Part shown: positions 36,348 to 45,753 of the stretch, one piece after another
Layout: each line of letters starts with the position of its first letter
Numbering within the stretch: the first letter of the stretch is position 1
Assembly: GCA_018883755.1 (NCBI GenBank)
Contig: JAHLFR010000007.1
Span: 1 to 64,000 of the forward strand
Source of the DNA: Candidatus Methanocorpusculum faecipullorum
GTDB taxonomy: Archaea > Halobacteriota > Methanomicrobia > Methanomicrobiales > Methanocorpusculaceae
DNA: 64,000 bases
Direction: 5' to 3'
Notes under the pieces: model-generated
The model's database searches: none
Told to the model about the DNA's origin: nothing
Seen by the model: only the letters and a program-made list of their open reading frames with translations
Translations under genes and position numbers: made by a program

Positions 36348-36539
36348 ATGGTCGATATCTATACCTGCAGCTACTGTGGCAAACAGCTTGAGCCGGGAAC
36401 CGGCAAACTGTTCGTCAGAAAGGATGGTGCAGTCTTCTACTTCTGCTCCTCCAAATGCCAGAGCAACTACAACCTCGGTCGTATCCCGCGCCGTGTTGCC
36501 TGGACGGCAGCCGGGCGCAAGGCACGCGGCAAGGAGTAA
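36348..36539 (+). CDS. rpl24e: 50S ribosomal protein L24e
   Basis: 63 residues. The zinc finger has [14 protein letters not shown] with partner cysteines in [10 protein letters not shown], then a basic end ([16 protein letters not shown]). It is an archaeal large-subunit protein. It starts 7 nt after the S28e stop and ends 4 nt before ndk. Confidence 0.96.
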   Translation: MVDIYTCSYCGKQLEPGTGKLFVRKDGAVFYFCSSKCQSNYNLGRIPRRVAWTAAGRKARGKE

Positions 36540-36543
36540 AATC

Positions 36544-36993
36544 ATGGAGCGCACCTTTGTTATGATCAAGCCGGACGGTGTCCAGCGTGGTCTGGTCGGT
36601 GAGATCCTTTCCCGCTTTGAGAAGAAGGGATTCAAGATCGTCGCCGCAAAGTTTGGCGTGCTTCCTGAAGCAATTGTGGACAAGCATTACGAGGAGCACC
36701 TCGCAAAGCCGTTCTACCCGGGTATGAAGGCATACATCACCTCCGGCCCTGTGTTCCGCTTTGTTCTTGAAGGCGACAACGTTATTGCAACTGTTCGCAA
36801 GATGAACGGTGCAACTAACCCAGCAGAGGCAGCACCCGGAACTGTCCGCGGTGACTATGCATTGTCCATTGGGAAAAATGTAATTCACGCGTCCGACGCT
36901 CCCGAGAGTGCAGCACGCGAGATTGACATTCACTTTACTGCAGACGAGCTCGTTGCATACGAAAAGATCGACGAGTCACAGCTCTACGAGTAA
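36544..36993 (+). CDS. ndk: Nucleoside diphosphate kinase
   Basis: 149 residues. The start [20 protein letters not shown] and the active-site segment [12 protein letters not shown] with the phosphorylated histidine identify the enzyme, which equalises NTP pools from ATP. It is the last gene of the ribosomal operon, a standard archaeal placement. A CCGG hairpin and a T7 run follow. Confidence 0.97.
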   Translation: MERTFVMIKPDGVQRGLVGEILSRFEKKGFKIVAAKFGVLPEAIVDKHYEEHLAKPFYPGMKAYITSGPVFRFVLEGDNVIATVRKMNGATNPAEAAPGTVRGDYALSIGKNVIHASDAPESAAREIDIHFTADELVAYEKIDESQLYE

Positions 36994-36996
36994 ACA

Positions 36997-37025
36997 CCGG
37001 TATTCTCCGGAATCCTTCTTTTTTT
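36997..37025 (+). terminator. Hairpin and T run after ndk
   Basis: CCGG-TATTCT-CCGG followed 8 nt later by seven T. In archaea the T run is the stronger part of such signals. Confidence 0.5.
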
Positions 37026-37117
37026 AAAAAAACAGATTATATCGACTTGTCCGAATAGTAAAAGAAGAACTCCAGAATCATTCCAGGGATGTTGTGTTAA
37101 AATAAAAGAGAGGTGGA

Positions 37118-38335
37118 TTATTTTCTCAGATAGTCATAAGCGGAAAGTAATGCCTTTACACCTTCGCCAACGGAAGATGCAATCTGTTTTGCTGCAACCG
37201 ATGTAGAATCACCGGCCGCAAAGAATCCAGCAACGCTCGTTTTACAGTCAATATCCACAATGATCTCTTTCTCTGCATTCATGGGAGCAAAACCCTCAAA
37301 CATTGCAGTGTTTGGATCAAGACCGACACCGAGGAATGCGCCATCCACTTTGAGCTTCTTCTCAGGAGACTGCCGTAAAATGCTGGAAAGGAATCCCTTC
37401 TTTTGTTCCGGTTGAGCATCAACTGGCAGCATCTTGACATATTCAAGCATTTGGCCGCCGCCAAACTCGGTGATCGTAAATCCGGTATGGAAGGTGACAT
37501 TTTTCATTTCAGTCAGACGGCCGATAAGGACGGCATCCGCATCAAGTGGAGTTGCAGAGATAACATGCACCTGTGCGGCAATTCCTGCCATCTCGATTGC
37601 CATATCCATAGCAGTGTTGCCGCCGCCAAGGATTGCAACCGTTTTACCTTTATACATCGGACCGTCACAGGTGGTACAGACAGCAATCCCCTTTCCCAGG
37701 TACTCAGCTTCACCTGGAGCCCCAGAGAGACGCGGGGATCTCCCGGTCGCGGCAATCACTGCTTTTGCAGTATATTCCTTTTCGGAAAGTGTAGAGATAG
37801 TGAAGAGGCCATTATCCTTAGTAATTGATAGACCGACATCCTCAATGATTACAGCACCTGCATCACGGGCATGCTGCGCGAATTTCTGCATGAGATCATC
37901 GCCCGGAATATCAGGAATGCCAGGATAGTTCTCAACCGAACTACTCTTAGTTGCCATGCCACCTACGGCACCCCCAATAACAAGGGTTTCAAGGCCTTTC
38001 CGTCCCGCATACATCGCAGCAGAGAGTCCTGCTGCACCAGAACCGATAATGATCAGTTCGTGATCTCGCGGAACATCTTTTGTCTCATCAACAGGTGAAG
38101 GAGCATCCAGAAGCATTGCAACTTTCATGAGGTCATCACCGATGACGATCTGTCCATCTATGATCGTTACGGGAACACCACGCTGACCGGTAAGCTCGAT
38201 CATTTTGTTTGCAGCTGCTTCGTCCTCTCCCACGTCATAATTAGTGTAGGGGACGTGCTGTTTGTCCAGAAAACCCTTAAGATTCCGGCAGTGTGGACAT
38301 CCAGTCAGAGAGTAAACAATCACTTCATGAGACAT
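37118..38335 (-). CDS. Glutaredoxin-thioredoxin reductase fusion
   Basis: 405 residues. Residues 1-80 form a glutaredoxin/NrdH-type domain (VIVYSLTGCPHCRNL; Cys13, Cys16). From about 92 a thioredoxin-reductase-like flavoprotein follows with FAD loop IIGSGAAGLSAAMYAG, redox pair CTTC (Cys220, Cys223), NAD loop ILGGGNTAMD and C-terminal FAAGDSTSVAAKQI. The fused dithiol domain probably receives electrons from the reductase in cis. An EQKKGFLSSILRQSPEKK insertion lies in the NAD domain. It stands apart from its neighbours. Confidence 0.9.
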   Translation of the reverse strand: MSHEVIVYSLTGCPHCRNLKGFLDKQHVPYTNYDVGEDEAAANKMIELTGQRGVPVTIIDGQIVIGDDLMKVAMLLDAPSPVDETKDVPRDHELIIIGSGAAGLSAAMYAGRKGLETLVIGGAVGGMATKSSSVENYPGIPDIPGDDLMQKFAQHARDAGAVIIEDVGLSITKDNGLFTISTLSEKEYTAKAVIAATGRSPRLSGAPGEAEYLGKGIAVCTTCDGPMYKGKTVAILGGGNTAMDMAIEMAGIAAQVHVISATPLDADAVLIGRLTEMKNVTFHTGFTITEFGGGQMLEYVKMLPVDAQPEQKKGFLSSILRQSPEKKLKVDGAFLGVGLDPNTAMFEGFAPMNAEKEIIVDIDCKTSVAGFFAAGDSTSVAAKQIASSVGEGVKALLSAYDYLRK

Positions 38336-38393
38336 ATACTGATTGTTTCGATTGCTGATGATTAATACTCTCGGTTATCGGCGAAAAAGAGAT

Positions 38394-38951
38394 TTAATAT
38401 TTTTTAATTCGGATCTCTTCAGGGGGAACAGATGCTTCCTCTTCGAGTGGGGTGAGATTTTCCACTTTTTTAATACCAATCGCATGAACCAGCACATCAC
38501 CAAAGATGGTAAAGCGGCGGACCACCATACCCACGACCTCGACATTGTCTCCAACGACAATGTCCTCGTCAAGGGGTACGGATTTTTTTGCAACAATTGC
38601 CGCGGAACCGTCGAAGATGGTAAGTGCTGGGCGGCAGAGCCAGACACCCTTGACCGCCTGAACAACACCTTCAACACGAACAGGCTTCCCAAGCATAGTG
38701 AGGTTGATCTGTTTTATCCGAACACGTTTAGACTGTTCCTCATACTCAGGCAGGAGCTTAACATACTGGGATCCAACGCTGTAACTGTTGAAAATGGGGA
38801 TAACCAGAAGGACAAGTGATAAGGGAATCCCCCAAAGGAGGTACATCAGATCGGATGTGGCAAAGTATGATGCACTAAACAGTACCAGAAAGAAAACCAC
38901 TACAAGGACATGCAGTGGAGAGATGCCGATTGTTACGCCATGAATTTTCAT
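38394..38951 (-). CDS. Membrane protein with C-terminal OB-like domain
   Basis: About 185 residues. Two hydrophobic helices (about 12-34 and 38-55) are followed by a soluble part (about 75-165) with a repeated strand pattern (VRVEGVVQAVKGVWLC, then DIVVGDNVEVVGMVVRRFT). This resembles an OB fold, as in NfeD or DUF-type membrane anchors, and the end is acidic and basic. The family is not firmly recognised. ATG 38951 was chosen; a longer frame would need TTG at 38963. Confidence 0.65.
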   Translation of the reverse strand: MKIHGVTIGISPLHVLVVVFFLVLFSASYFATSDLMYLLWGIPLSLVLLVIPIFNSYSVGSQYVKLLPEYEEQSKRVRIKQINLTMLGKPVRVEGVVQAVKGVWLCRPALTIFDGSAAIVAKKSVPLDEDIVVGDNVEVVGMVVRRFTIFGDVLVHAIGIKKVENLTPLEEEASVPPEEIRIKKY

Positions 38952-39108
38952 ATAGTTACACAAACCCCCGGGATGCCGGAACTATCTTACTGTAAATGCA
39001 TTCCGCCCCCATAAATACTTGTATGCTTTGATGTTGGTAAAAGAAAACAAAAAGAGGTAGATTGAGAAAGCGTAGGATTTAATCGCTTTTCAACCTTGGT
39101 CTGCCCAA

Positions 39109-39969
39109 TTACTTGGTTTCGCAGAGTGCACAGATCTCACTCTTGTAGCAGTAGTAGTAGATTACTGCCATGAAGATGACTGCACCAACGATGTTTCCAA
39201 GGGTGGACCAGATGATGTTGTTTGTCCACATGGTTCCCCAGTTCAGAACCGCCGTGTCAGCACCACCATTTGCGATCATGTTTGTGATGATACCTGCCGG
39301 GATGAAGTACATGTTTGCAACACAGTGTTCAAATCCGGTGGCAACGAAAGCCATGATTGGGAACCAGATTGCAAGGATCTTGGAAACAACTTCATCGGCT
39401 GCAAGACCGAGGAACAGAGCAAGGCACACAAGCCAGTTACAAAGAATACCCTTGAAGAAGACCGAGAGGATACCCATCGGGCCGAAGTAGGATACCTTTG
39501 CCGTTGCGATTGCAATGGCACGGGTTCCAAATGCGGTTGCCGTTGCAACACCTGCTGCATCCCATGCAGTGTATGGACCGTAGCTGACAAGGAATGCCAT
39601 GAAGAGAGAACCAATGAGGTTACCAATATACACAACAATCCACAGATATATGAGGCCTTTAAGACCAGTGTGGCCCTGAAGGACTGCCATTGGGGCGAAC
39701 ATTGCATCACCGGTGAACAGCTCTGCACCAGTGAGAACCACGAGAACTAAACCAATCGGGAACAGTGCTCCAAGAATGAACTGAGCAATACCTGCACCGA
39801 GTACATCTGCAACACCGGTCGAGCCAACCGTTGCGAGTGCCGCACCCATTGCGATGTAGGCACCTGCGAGGAAGGCACGGACAAACATGTTGCCTGCCGG
39901 CAGACAGCACTTGGTTTTACCTGCCGATCCAACTTTGACGCAAACCTGCGCCGGGCTAAATGTTACCAT
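39109..39969 (-). CDS. fdhC: Formate/nitrite transporter family channel, formate transporter
   Basis: 286 residues, six membrane helices. The region MFVRAFLAGAYIAMGAALAT and the FNT motifs GAELFTGDAM and GILCNWLVCLALFL match the family. It is the likely formate entry for methanogenesis. ATG 39969 has GAGGTG (39977-39982) 7 nt upstream; a longer frame to 40053 is not homologous. No formate dehydrogenase subunit lies beside it in this window. Confidence 0.9.
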   Translation of the reverse strand: MVTFSPAQVCVKVGSAGKTKCCLPAGNMFVRAFLAGAYIAMGAALATVGSTGVADVLGAGIAQFILGALFPIGLVLVVLTGAELFTGDAMFAPMAVLQGHTGLKGLIYLWIVVYIGNLIGSLFMAFLVSYGPYTAWDAAGVATATAFGTRAIAIATAKVSYFGPMGILSVFFKGILCNWLVCLALFLGLAADEVVSKILAIWFPIMAFVATGFEHCVANMYFIPAGIITNMIANGGADTAVLNWGTMWTNNIIWSTLGNIVGAVIFMAVIYYYCYKSEICALCETK

Positions 39970-39990
39970 GAATACACACCTCACATCCCT

Positions 39991-40005
39991 CCCGATTTTG
40001 ACGGG
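39991..40005 (-). promoter_or_regulatory. Hairpin in the fdhC leader
   Basis: CCCG-7 nt-CGGG lies 8 nt upstream of the GAGGTG ribosome site, within the predicted leader. It could modulate translation or mRNA stability. Confidence 0.35.
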
Positions 40006-40039
40006 TAGAGCTGTGTTAATTGGAAATTGGAGGGAGGCA

Positions 40040-40048
40040 TATTTATAA
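40040..40048 (-). promoter_or_regulatory. TATA box of fdhC
   Basis: TTATAAATA on the minus strand, giving a start near 40018 and a leader of about 50 nt. Confidence 0.6.
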
Positions 40049-40300
40049 CCCAACTATTGATTCTGATGCATATACGCCGTTATTTGGTGTCTTGTCAGCC
40101 AGTTGTTAATCAAATATAATTTATATTTAAATTTTGTAAATAATATTTTGAATTTTTGGCAGAGACCAAATACTGCGCGGTATCTGAGGAAACAGAAAAT
40201 CAGGCACGCAGCGATATTCTCCAATGCAAATCGGGAAATGTATCCCAAGGAAAAAGTATTTCTACGGAAAAAAGGAAGAGACTGAAAGAATATTTTCGTC
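40049..40300. other. Non-coding stretch upstream of fdhC
   Basis: About 250 bp with no supported gene. A very AT-rich block at about 40106-40155 holds further TATA-like sequences that might serve as an upstream promoter or activator-binding region of fdhC. Frames of 60-80 codons on the plus strand here have no recognisable content. Confidence 0.5.
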
Positions 40301-40316
40301 CTGTTGGGCACAACAG
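40301..40316 (-). terminator. Hairpin 6 nt after the argS stop
   Basis: CTGTTG-4 nt-CAACAG is a perfect 6-bp stem, with a T6 run about 28 nt further downstream on the minus strand. It is a terminator or 3'-end stabiliser candidate. Confidence 0.45.
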
Positions 40317-40321
40317 TGTGG

Positions 40322-41998
40322 CTACATTGACTCCAGTGCTTCAATACCCAGTACATCAAGTGCTGCGGCAAGCGTATTCCGGCTGGCATCGACCAGGGTG
40401 AGACGGGCATCACGAACAGAACCTTCAGCCTTCAGCACCGGTGCGAAACGGTAGAAGGAGTTGAACAGATCCGCAAGATCCCGGACATAGGTTGCAAGGA
40501 GGTGAGGGCGTAACTCAACGACAACTTTCTCAATCACATATGGGAACTGGGCAAGATGTTTTGCCAGCGCGATTTCATAGGGATCAGTGAAGGTATAGTT
40601 CTCTGCAAACCCACCCTCGGCTTTTGCCTTCTCAAGGATAGAGCAGGCACGGGCGTGTGCATACTGGATATAGGGTGCACTCTGTCGTTCAAAATCAAGT
40701 GCTTCTTTCCAGTCAAAGACTGTTGATTTTTCAGCAGAGACTTTAACGATATCATACCGCACGGCTCCGACCGCAACAGCAGATGCAATCAGTTCACGCT
40801 CGGCCTCATCAAGTTCGGGGCGGCGGATGGTAACTTCCTCAAGTGCCCGCTTTTTGGTCTCAGCAAGTAGCTCATCTGCAGTGATGAACACACCACCACG
40901 AGTGGTCATCGACCCTTCCGGAAGGGAGACAAACTCAAAGTGTACAATCTCAGGAGGACGCTCACCAATCATGGAAAGTGTCGTCTGGAGCTGTGCACCG
41001 ATCAGTTTGTGATCGGCACCAAGGACGTCAATACTCCTATCACACTGACTGTTCTTCCAGAGATGGAATGCAAGGTCGCGTGCTGCATAAACAGAAGTAC
41101 CATTGCTTCTGCGCAGTACATAGCGGTTCCCGAAACCTTTGTCCGAAAGATCAAGGTACATCATCTGCCCATCATGTTGGGCCTCGGGAAGAGCTTCAAC
41201 TCTTGCAAGAACATTCTGCATATCACCATTCCAGAGGAAAGTGGTCTCGCGAACGAACCGATCATGATGAACGTTCATCGCAGCAAGAGTCTGTTTGATA
41301 CCTTCGGCACAAATATCCACTGAGTCGTGGAAAAGTTTGACCGTTTCCGGATCGCCGGCTTCGATCTTTTCCATCATCTCATCAAACTCAGGTTCAATCT
41401 CCGGCTTTTCCTTTGCAATTTTGTTTGCCTCGACATAATGGCGCACAATGAACTCGTCGCCCTTTTCATTTGGCTGTCGCTCATAGTGGAGGTGTTTAAC
41501 ACCCCACGCAACAATTGCAATCTGGCGCCCCATATCATTCAGGTAATACTGCGCTTCAACTGGGTACCCGGCCTTACGGAACACCCGGACCAGCGTATCG
41601 CCAATGACCGTATTTCTGATATGACCAACATGCAAAGGACCATTCGGGTTGGCACTGGTATGTTCAAGAATAACCCGTTCGGTTCTTGTCGGAAGCTGAC
41701 CGTAATCCGGATGCCGAGCAGCACGAACAGATGCAGCTACATAATCCCCTCCAAAGATGAAATTGATGTATGGGCCCTTTGCCGAGACGTCAAGACCAAC
41801 AGCATCCGGATGCTCAGTAATCTTGGCAACAATCTCAGCTGCAATGACACTGGGGTTCTTCCGTTCTTTTTTTGCCAGGGCAAATGCAACCGTTGAGGCA
41901 ATGTCTGCATGATCTCCGCCGTCTGTGAGCAGTACATCATTTTCTCCCGTGATCTCACGGAGAAGATGTTCAACTTTGTGAATATATTCCCGATACAT
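40322..41998 (-). CDS. argS: Arginyl-tRNA synthetase
   Basis: 558 residues of class I synthetase: N-terminal additional domain, SANPNGPLHVGHIRN (HIGH motif form HVGH, about 122-125), and the C-terminal DALR-type anticodon-binding helix set ending LDVLGIEALESM. The KMSK counterpart is GSMTTRGG, without the lysine, which is common in ArgRS. It starts 5 nt after prf1 on the same strand. Confidence 0.97.
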   Translation of the reverse strand: MYREYIHKVEHLLREITGENDVLLTDGGDHADIASTVAFALAKKERKNPSVIAAEIVAKITEHPDAVGLDVSAKGPYINFIFGGDYVAASVRAARHPDYGQLPTRTERVILEHTSANPNGPLHVGHIRNTVIGDTLVRVFRKAGYPVEAQYYLNDMGRQIAIVAWGVKHLHYERQPNEKGDEFIVRHYVEANKIAKEKPEIEPEFDEMMEKIEAGDPETVKLFHDSVDICAEGIKQTLAAMNVHHDRFVRETTFLWNGDMQNVLARVEALPEAQHDGQMMYLDLSDKGFGNRYVLRRSNGTSVYAARDLAFHLWKNSQCDRSIDVLGADHKLIGAQLQTTLSMIGERPPEIVHFEFVSLPEGSMTTRGGVFITADELLAETKKRALEEVTIRRPELDEAERELIASAVAVGAVRYDIVKVSAEKSTVFDWKEALDFERQSAPYIQYAHARACSILEKAKAEGGFAENYTFTDPYEIALAKHLAQFPYVIEKVVVELRPHLLATYVRDLADLFNSFYRFAPVLKAEGSVRDARLTLVDASRNTLAAALDVLGIEALESM

Positions 41999-42003
41999 AA
42001 TTG

Positions 42004-43290
42004 TTACATCCCCGTTGGATAGCGCAGGATTGCGGCAATACCACCAAATGCACTAAAGAGCATGGAACCCTCCTCGAAATCATCAGAGATGATTTCAACA
42101 CGGGTGTTGGAGATATCTGCAAGGCTGGTCAACTCCTCAATGATATCCGTCTCATCTGCAAGATAAAGCGGAGACTGACATTTTGGACAGTGACCAAACG
42201 GAAGATCCTTGAACTTTTTCCCTGCTTCAACCTGCAGAGTCTTTACTTCCTGATAACCGCAGTTACCACATTCAATGGTAAGCCGAGCTTTGCGTAACTT
42301 CTCTGAAAGAAGAAGAGTATCAACGGCTCCCGCCTCAAGGTTCGCACGAACACTTTCCTCACCATATGCCGCACATCCATTCTCTTTGATGAGCTCTTTG
42401 AAGAACCGTGTCATCTCTTTCTTTTCGTCCATGATGTCAACGCCGCGGAGCGCATCCTGGGCATTATCCACCAGTTCACGAAGACCGAACTCATTGGTGT
42501 AAGATGCATCAAAGAGACCGATGATACGTTTCTTTACCTCGTGGTGGAGGAAGTCTCCCTCAGCAAACTCCTCTTTGGTCGGCATCGGCCCACCAATTAA
42601 AACTCCCTTAAACTTTTCAAAGAAGTTTGGTTCGGCCAAAAATGCCTCAGATGCGCGCTCACCGACTTTTTTGTAGAACTCATGAATTGCAATAAGCCGG
42701 AGACGTTCGAAACGAATACTGGACTGACCACCTTTCCGCTGCTTTCCGGGAACGGTCGAAGTAGTACCATTGATAGGCTCGATGCGGGTTCCGCGCAGGA
42801 AACCCCAGTATGCTTCACGGCGGTCAATGACCAGCAGACCATAAACGAACTTGTCATCAAGCATCGCCTTAAGCGGCTCAAGTTCGAAGTTGGAACTACA
42901 CCGGTAACTGTAGGTACGTATAGCTTCCGGCGGCTCAACAATAATGGATTCGAGATCGGTTTTATCTCCACCAACGTTGATTGCTCCGCAAAAGACTGCC
43001 ATTCCGTTTTCCGGCGGCGTCTTATAGTATTTGAGCCGTGCAAGAATTGAGGAGATCGCACTTTGTACGTTTGTCCGCGTCTGTTTGCTCTTAATGTTAG
43101 CGCACTGACCATACTCATCTCTCAGCTGGGCAGTCACGTCATAGATCTGTTTGTCCGGCGGAATATACAGTGAAATTAACTCAGTACCGGATCCTTCTTT
43201 TTCCTCAAGCTTTTCCAGTGCTTTTTTGAATTCATATCGCTTTCGCGCTTCGTCCTTTTCAATTTGTGCCTGGGGTATTTCCTCTGCCAT
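42004..43290 (-). CDS. prf1: Peptide chain release factor aRF1
   Basis: 428 residues. The stop-codon-reading NIKS motif is at 65-68, the peptidyl hydrolysis motif GGQ at 187-189 (KQRKGGQSSIRFE), and a C-terminal zinc-binding part near 325-395 has IECGNCGY and GHCPKC. It ends translation at all three stop codons in archaea. The long stretch before NIKS is helical, as usual. It is co-directional with argS. Confidence 0.97.
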   Translation of the reverse strand: MAEEIPQAQIEKDEARKRYEFKKALEKLEEKEGSGTELISLYIPPDKQIYDVTAQLRDEYGQCANIKSKQTRTNVQSAISSILARLKYYKTPPENGMAVFCGAINVGGDKTDLESIIVEPPEAIRTYSYRCSSNFELEPLKAMLDDKFVYGLLVIDRREAYWGFLRGTRIEPINGTTSTVPGKQRKGGQSSIRFERLRLIAIHEFYKKVGERASEAFLAEPNFFEKFKGVLIGGPMPTKEEFAEGDFLHHEVKKRIIGLFDASYTNEFGLRELVDNAQDALRGVDIMDEKKEMTRFFKELIKENGCAAYGEESVRANLEAGAVDTLLLSEKLRKARLTIECGNCGYQEVKTLQVEAGKKFKDLPFGHCPKCQSPLYLADETDIIEELTSLADISNTRVEIISDDFEEGSMLFSAFGGIAAILRYPTGM

Positions 43291-43430
43291 TGTATATACA
43301 AATCCTCAAAATCTTATTCGTTTATAGAATGTGGTGTACCATTGGTCGGGCAACCTGATTAATGATGAGGTAGCAACCACCCGATACAAAAAGGAACACT
43401 CAAATTTGTGTCATGCGTAAGATCTAAGTT

Positions 43431-44948
43431 ATGAACAAGAGTATTGGGCTGATACTTGGCATTGCGGTATTCATTGCCTTGTTGTTAATCCCGATAGATC
43501 CTGAGGTTCTCCCAACCGCTGCACGATATGCTGCGGCAGTTACGGTGCTGATGGCTATTTTCTGGATCACCCAGCCCATTCCTATTGAAGCAACTTCCCT
43601 TATCCCAATTGTTGCGTTCCCGCTCCTGGGGATTCTCACTCCCGCAGAGGCCTGTGCGCCGTATGCGGACAAAGTCATCTTCCTCTTCCTCGGCGGTTTT
43701 ATTATTGCAATGTCGATGCAGCGCTGGGGTCTGCATAAACGGATTGCACTAAAGATTATCGAATTTACTGGGACCAGCCCGCGCCGCCTCATTCTTGGGT
43801 TTATGATCGCAACTGCATTTTTGTCAATGTGGATGTCCAATACAGCTACCGCAATGATGATGGTGCCAATCGCAATTGCGATCATTGCAACGGTGCTTCC
43901 AACCAAGGTTTACAAAGATATGTCCGACGAGCACAAAGCATTCGCCGGATGTATTGTTCTTGCAGTTGCCTATGCGGCAAGTATCGGAGGAATTGCGACA
44001 CTGATCGGAACTCCTGCAAACGGAATTCTCGTTGCACAGATGCAGACAATTTTCCCGGACGCACCTGCGGTTGATTTCTTTACCTGGCTGAAGTTTGGAA
44101 TTCCGCTGCTGCTGATTTTCATCCCGGTTACCTGGGCATGGTTAACGCATGTTGCATATCGTAAGATGCCAAAGACGCTTGAACACGCAAAGGAAGCGCT
44201 TGCTACTGAAGTTGCAGCTCTTGGCCCGATGTCACGCGGCGAAAAGAATACACTTGCGGTCTTTCTGCTGACAGCATTTTTGTGGATTTTCGAGAAGAAC
44301 AAAGACTTTGGAACATTCACGATTCCGGGACTTGAGATGATATTCCCCGGCATTGATGATTGTACCGTTGCCATTTTTGGTGCTCTTCTACTGTTCCTGC
44401 TCCCGGTCAACTGGAAGAAACAGGAGTTTACCATGAACTGGCAGTGGGCAGTACGGATCCCGTGGGGTATTCTGCTTCTCTTTGGCGGAGGTATGTGTCT
44501 GTCTGCTGCATTTATTGAGAGTGGTCTTGCCCAGGCAATTGTGGATTATTTCACGGTGTTAAACGGTGTGCCGGTTGTTCTCCTGATTCTGATAGTTGCG
44601 CTGGTGGTCTGTTTCCTGACCGAGGTTACATCAAATACAGCTATCGCATCGGTAATGATGCCGATTCTTGCGGTAACCGGTCTGTCACTTGGCATTAACC
44701 CATGGATTCTGATGATGACCGCAGCGGTCTGTTCGAGCTTTGCATTTATGCTGCCGGTCGCAACACCGCCAAATGCGATTGCTTACAGTACAGAGTATGT
44801 TGAGATGAAGGACATGGTGAAGGCGGGATGGGCGATGAACCTTCTGGGTATTGCAATATTCATGATTCTGTTGTACACGGTGGTTCTGTGGGCATTTGGG
44901 TTCACGATGGATCTGCCGGAGTGGGCATTCACAACCACAATAAACTAA
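43431..44948 (+). CDS. SLC13/DASS family anion:sodium symporter
   Basis: 505 residues, about 12 membrane helices. Two repeats carry SNTATAMMM (about 128-136) and TSNTAIASVMMP, the sodium/substrate signature of the family, with the second-repeat PVATPPNAIAYSTEY. Likely substrates are dicarboxylates, sulfate or phosphate. Absence of an ATPase fits secondary transport. It starts at ATG 43431 with no strong ribosome site. Confidence 0.9.
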   Translation: MNKSIGLILGIAVFIALLLIPIDPEVLPTAARYAAAVTVLMAIFWITQPIPIEATSLIPIVAFPLLGILTPAEACAPYADKVIFLFLGGFIIAMSMQRWGLHKRIALKIIEFTGTSPRRLILGFMIATAFLSMWMSNTATAMMMVPIAIAIIATVLPTKVYKDMSDEHKAFAGCIVLAVAYAASIGGIATLIGTPANGILVAQMQTIFPDAPAVDFFTWLKFGIPLLLIFIPVTWAWLTHVAYRKMPKTLEHAKEALATEVAALGPMSRGEKNTLAVFLLTAFLWIFEKNKDFGTFTIPGLEMIFPGIDDCTVAIFGALLLFLLPVNWKKQEFTMNWQWAVRIPWGILLLFGGGMCLSAAFIESGLAQAIVDYFTVLNGVPVVLLILIVALVVCFLTEVTSNTAIASVMMPILAVTGLSLGINPWILMMTAAVCSSFAFMLPVATPPNAIAYSTEYVEMKDMVKAGWAMNLLGIAIFMILLYTVVLWAFGFTMDLPEWAFTTTIN

Positions 44949-45024
44949 ACTCTTTTTTTACTAGAAACCGGCGGACGAAGATAAGGAAATATAGACGACG
45001 AGCTTTGTTCCATAAGGTTGTTAA

Positions 45025-45042
45025 TGTATAGTGTCCTATACA
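45025..45042. promoter_or_regulatory. Perfect inverted repeat before the lipoprotein gene
   Basis: TGTATAG-TGTC-CTATACA, 7-bp arms, ends 6 bp before ATG 45049. It could be a repressor site or a leader hairpin that hides the start. Confidence 0.4.
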
Positions 45043-45048
45043 TCTTGC

Positions 45049-45699
45049 ATGAAATATCTCGCAGCAGGACTTGCTGCTATTTTGGCATGTTGTTTTGTGT
45101 TTTCCGCAGGATGTATCAATACAACACCATCTGGACCAATAGCAGCAGGTGATAATGTCACCGTTGAGTTTACCATGTATATCGGCGATACCGTAATGGT
45201 GACGTCGAACGAAACAAAGTATAATCAGATTTTAACATCAGGACAGATGCCAGTCCCACTTATTTTAACCGAAGATCCGATTGTTACTGCGGGTTCCACC
45301 ACTGATAACGACGATCTTACTATCCCTACAAAAACCCACTCAAACCCTTACTGGTTCCTGATTGGTGAGTACAATGTAATTGCAGGAAACATTGTTGGTC
45401 TCGAAAAAGGTGATACAATCTGTATTCCAATCTATGCGGAGGGAACTGAAAAAACGGGGTTCTGGACAAATGAGCAGTGTGATGAACAGGGACTCAACAA
45501 ACAACTGTTAAAAGCAGGGGACCGCCTGACGTATACACGAACGATCGGAGATGCAACCAGTACGGAGGACGGAAGCTATGATCAGAATAACCTCACAAAT
45601 CAGCAGACGATGATTCATCAGCTTCTGGTCATTGATGTAACTGCTGAAGGAGTTACCTATCAAGAACTCTATGATACAGTTGAAATTACAGTTGTCTAA
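45049..45699 (+). CDS. Putative lipoprotein
   Basis: 216 residues from ATG 45049. The signal sequence MKYLAAGLAAILACCFVFSA ends in a lipobox SAGC. The mature part starts with a strand GDNVTVEFTMYIGDTVM, resembling FKBP-type or archaeal surface beta folds, and ends with GVTYQELYDTVEITVV. No clear enzymatic motif is seen; the FKBP-like reading is weak. A longer frame to GTG 45031 would run through the inverted repeat. A terminator-like hairpin follows its stop. Confidence 0.65.
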   Translation: MKYLAAGLAAILACCFVFSAGCINTTPSGPIAAGDNVTVEFTMYIGDTVMVTSNETKYNQILTSGQMPVPLILTEDPIVTAGSTTDNDDLTIPTKTHSNPYWFLIGEYNVIAGNIVGLEKGDTICIPIYAEGTEKTGFWTNEQCDEQGLNKQLLKAGDRLTYTRTIGDATSTEDGSYDQNNLTNQQTMIHQLLVIDVTAEGVTYQELYDTVEITVV

Positions 45700-45714
45700 G
45701 TAATACAGCAGTGC

Positions 45715-45753
45715 GCGGCAGGAATTCTTACTTGCCGCAGGAGATCTTTTTTT
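45715..45753 (+). terminator. Terminator after the lipoprotein gene
   Basis: GCGGCA and TGCCGC (45733-45738) pair with a 12-nt loop, and a T7 run ends the element 9-15 nt downstream. Confidence 0.55.

Noticed and set aside
40322-41998. Missing KMSK lysine in ArgS as a defect
   Set aside because: Arginyl-tRNA synthetases commonly lack it, so this is family-typical.
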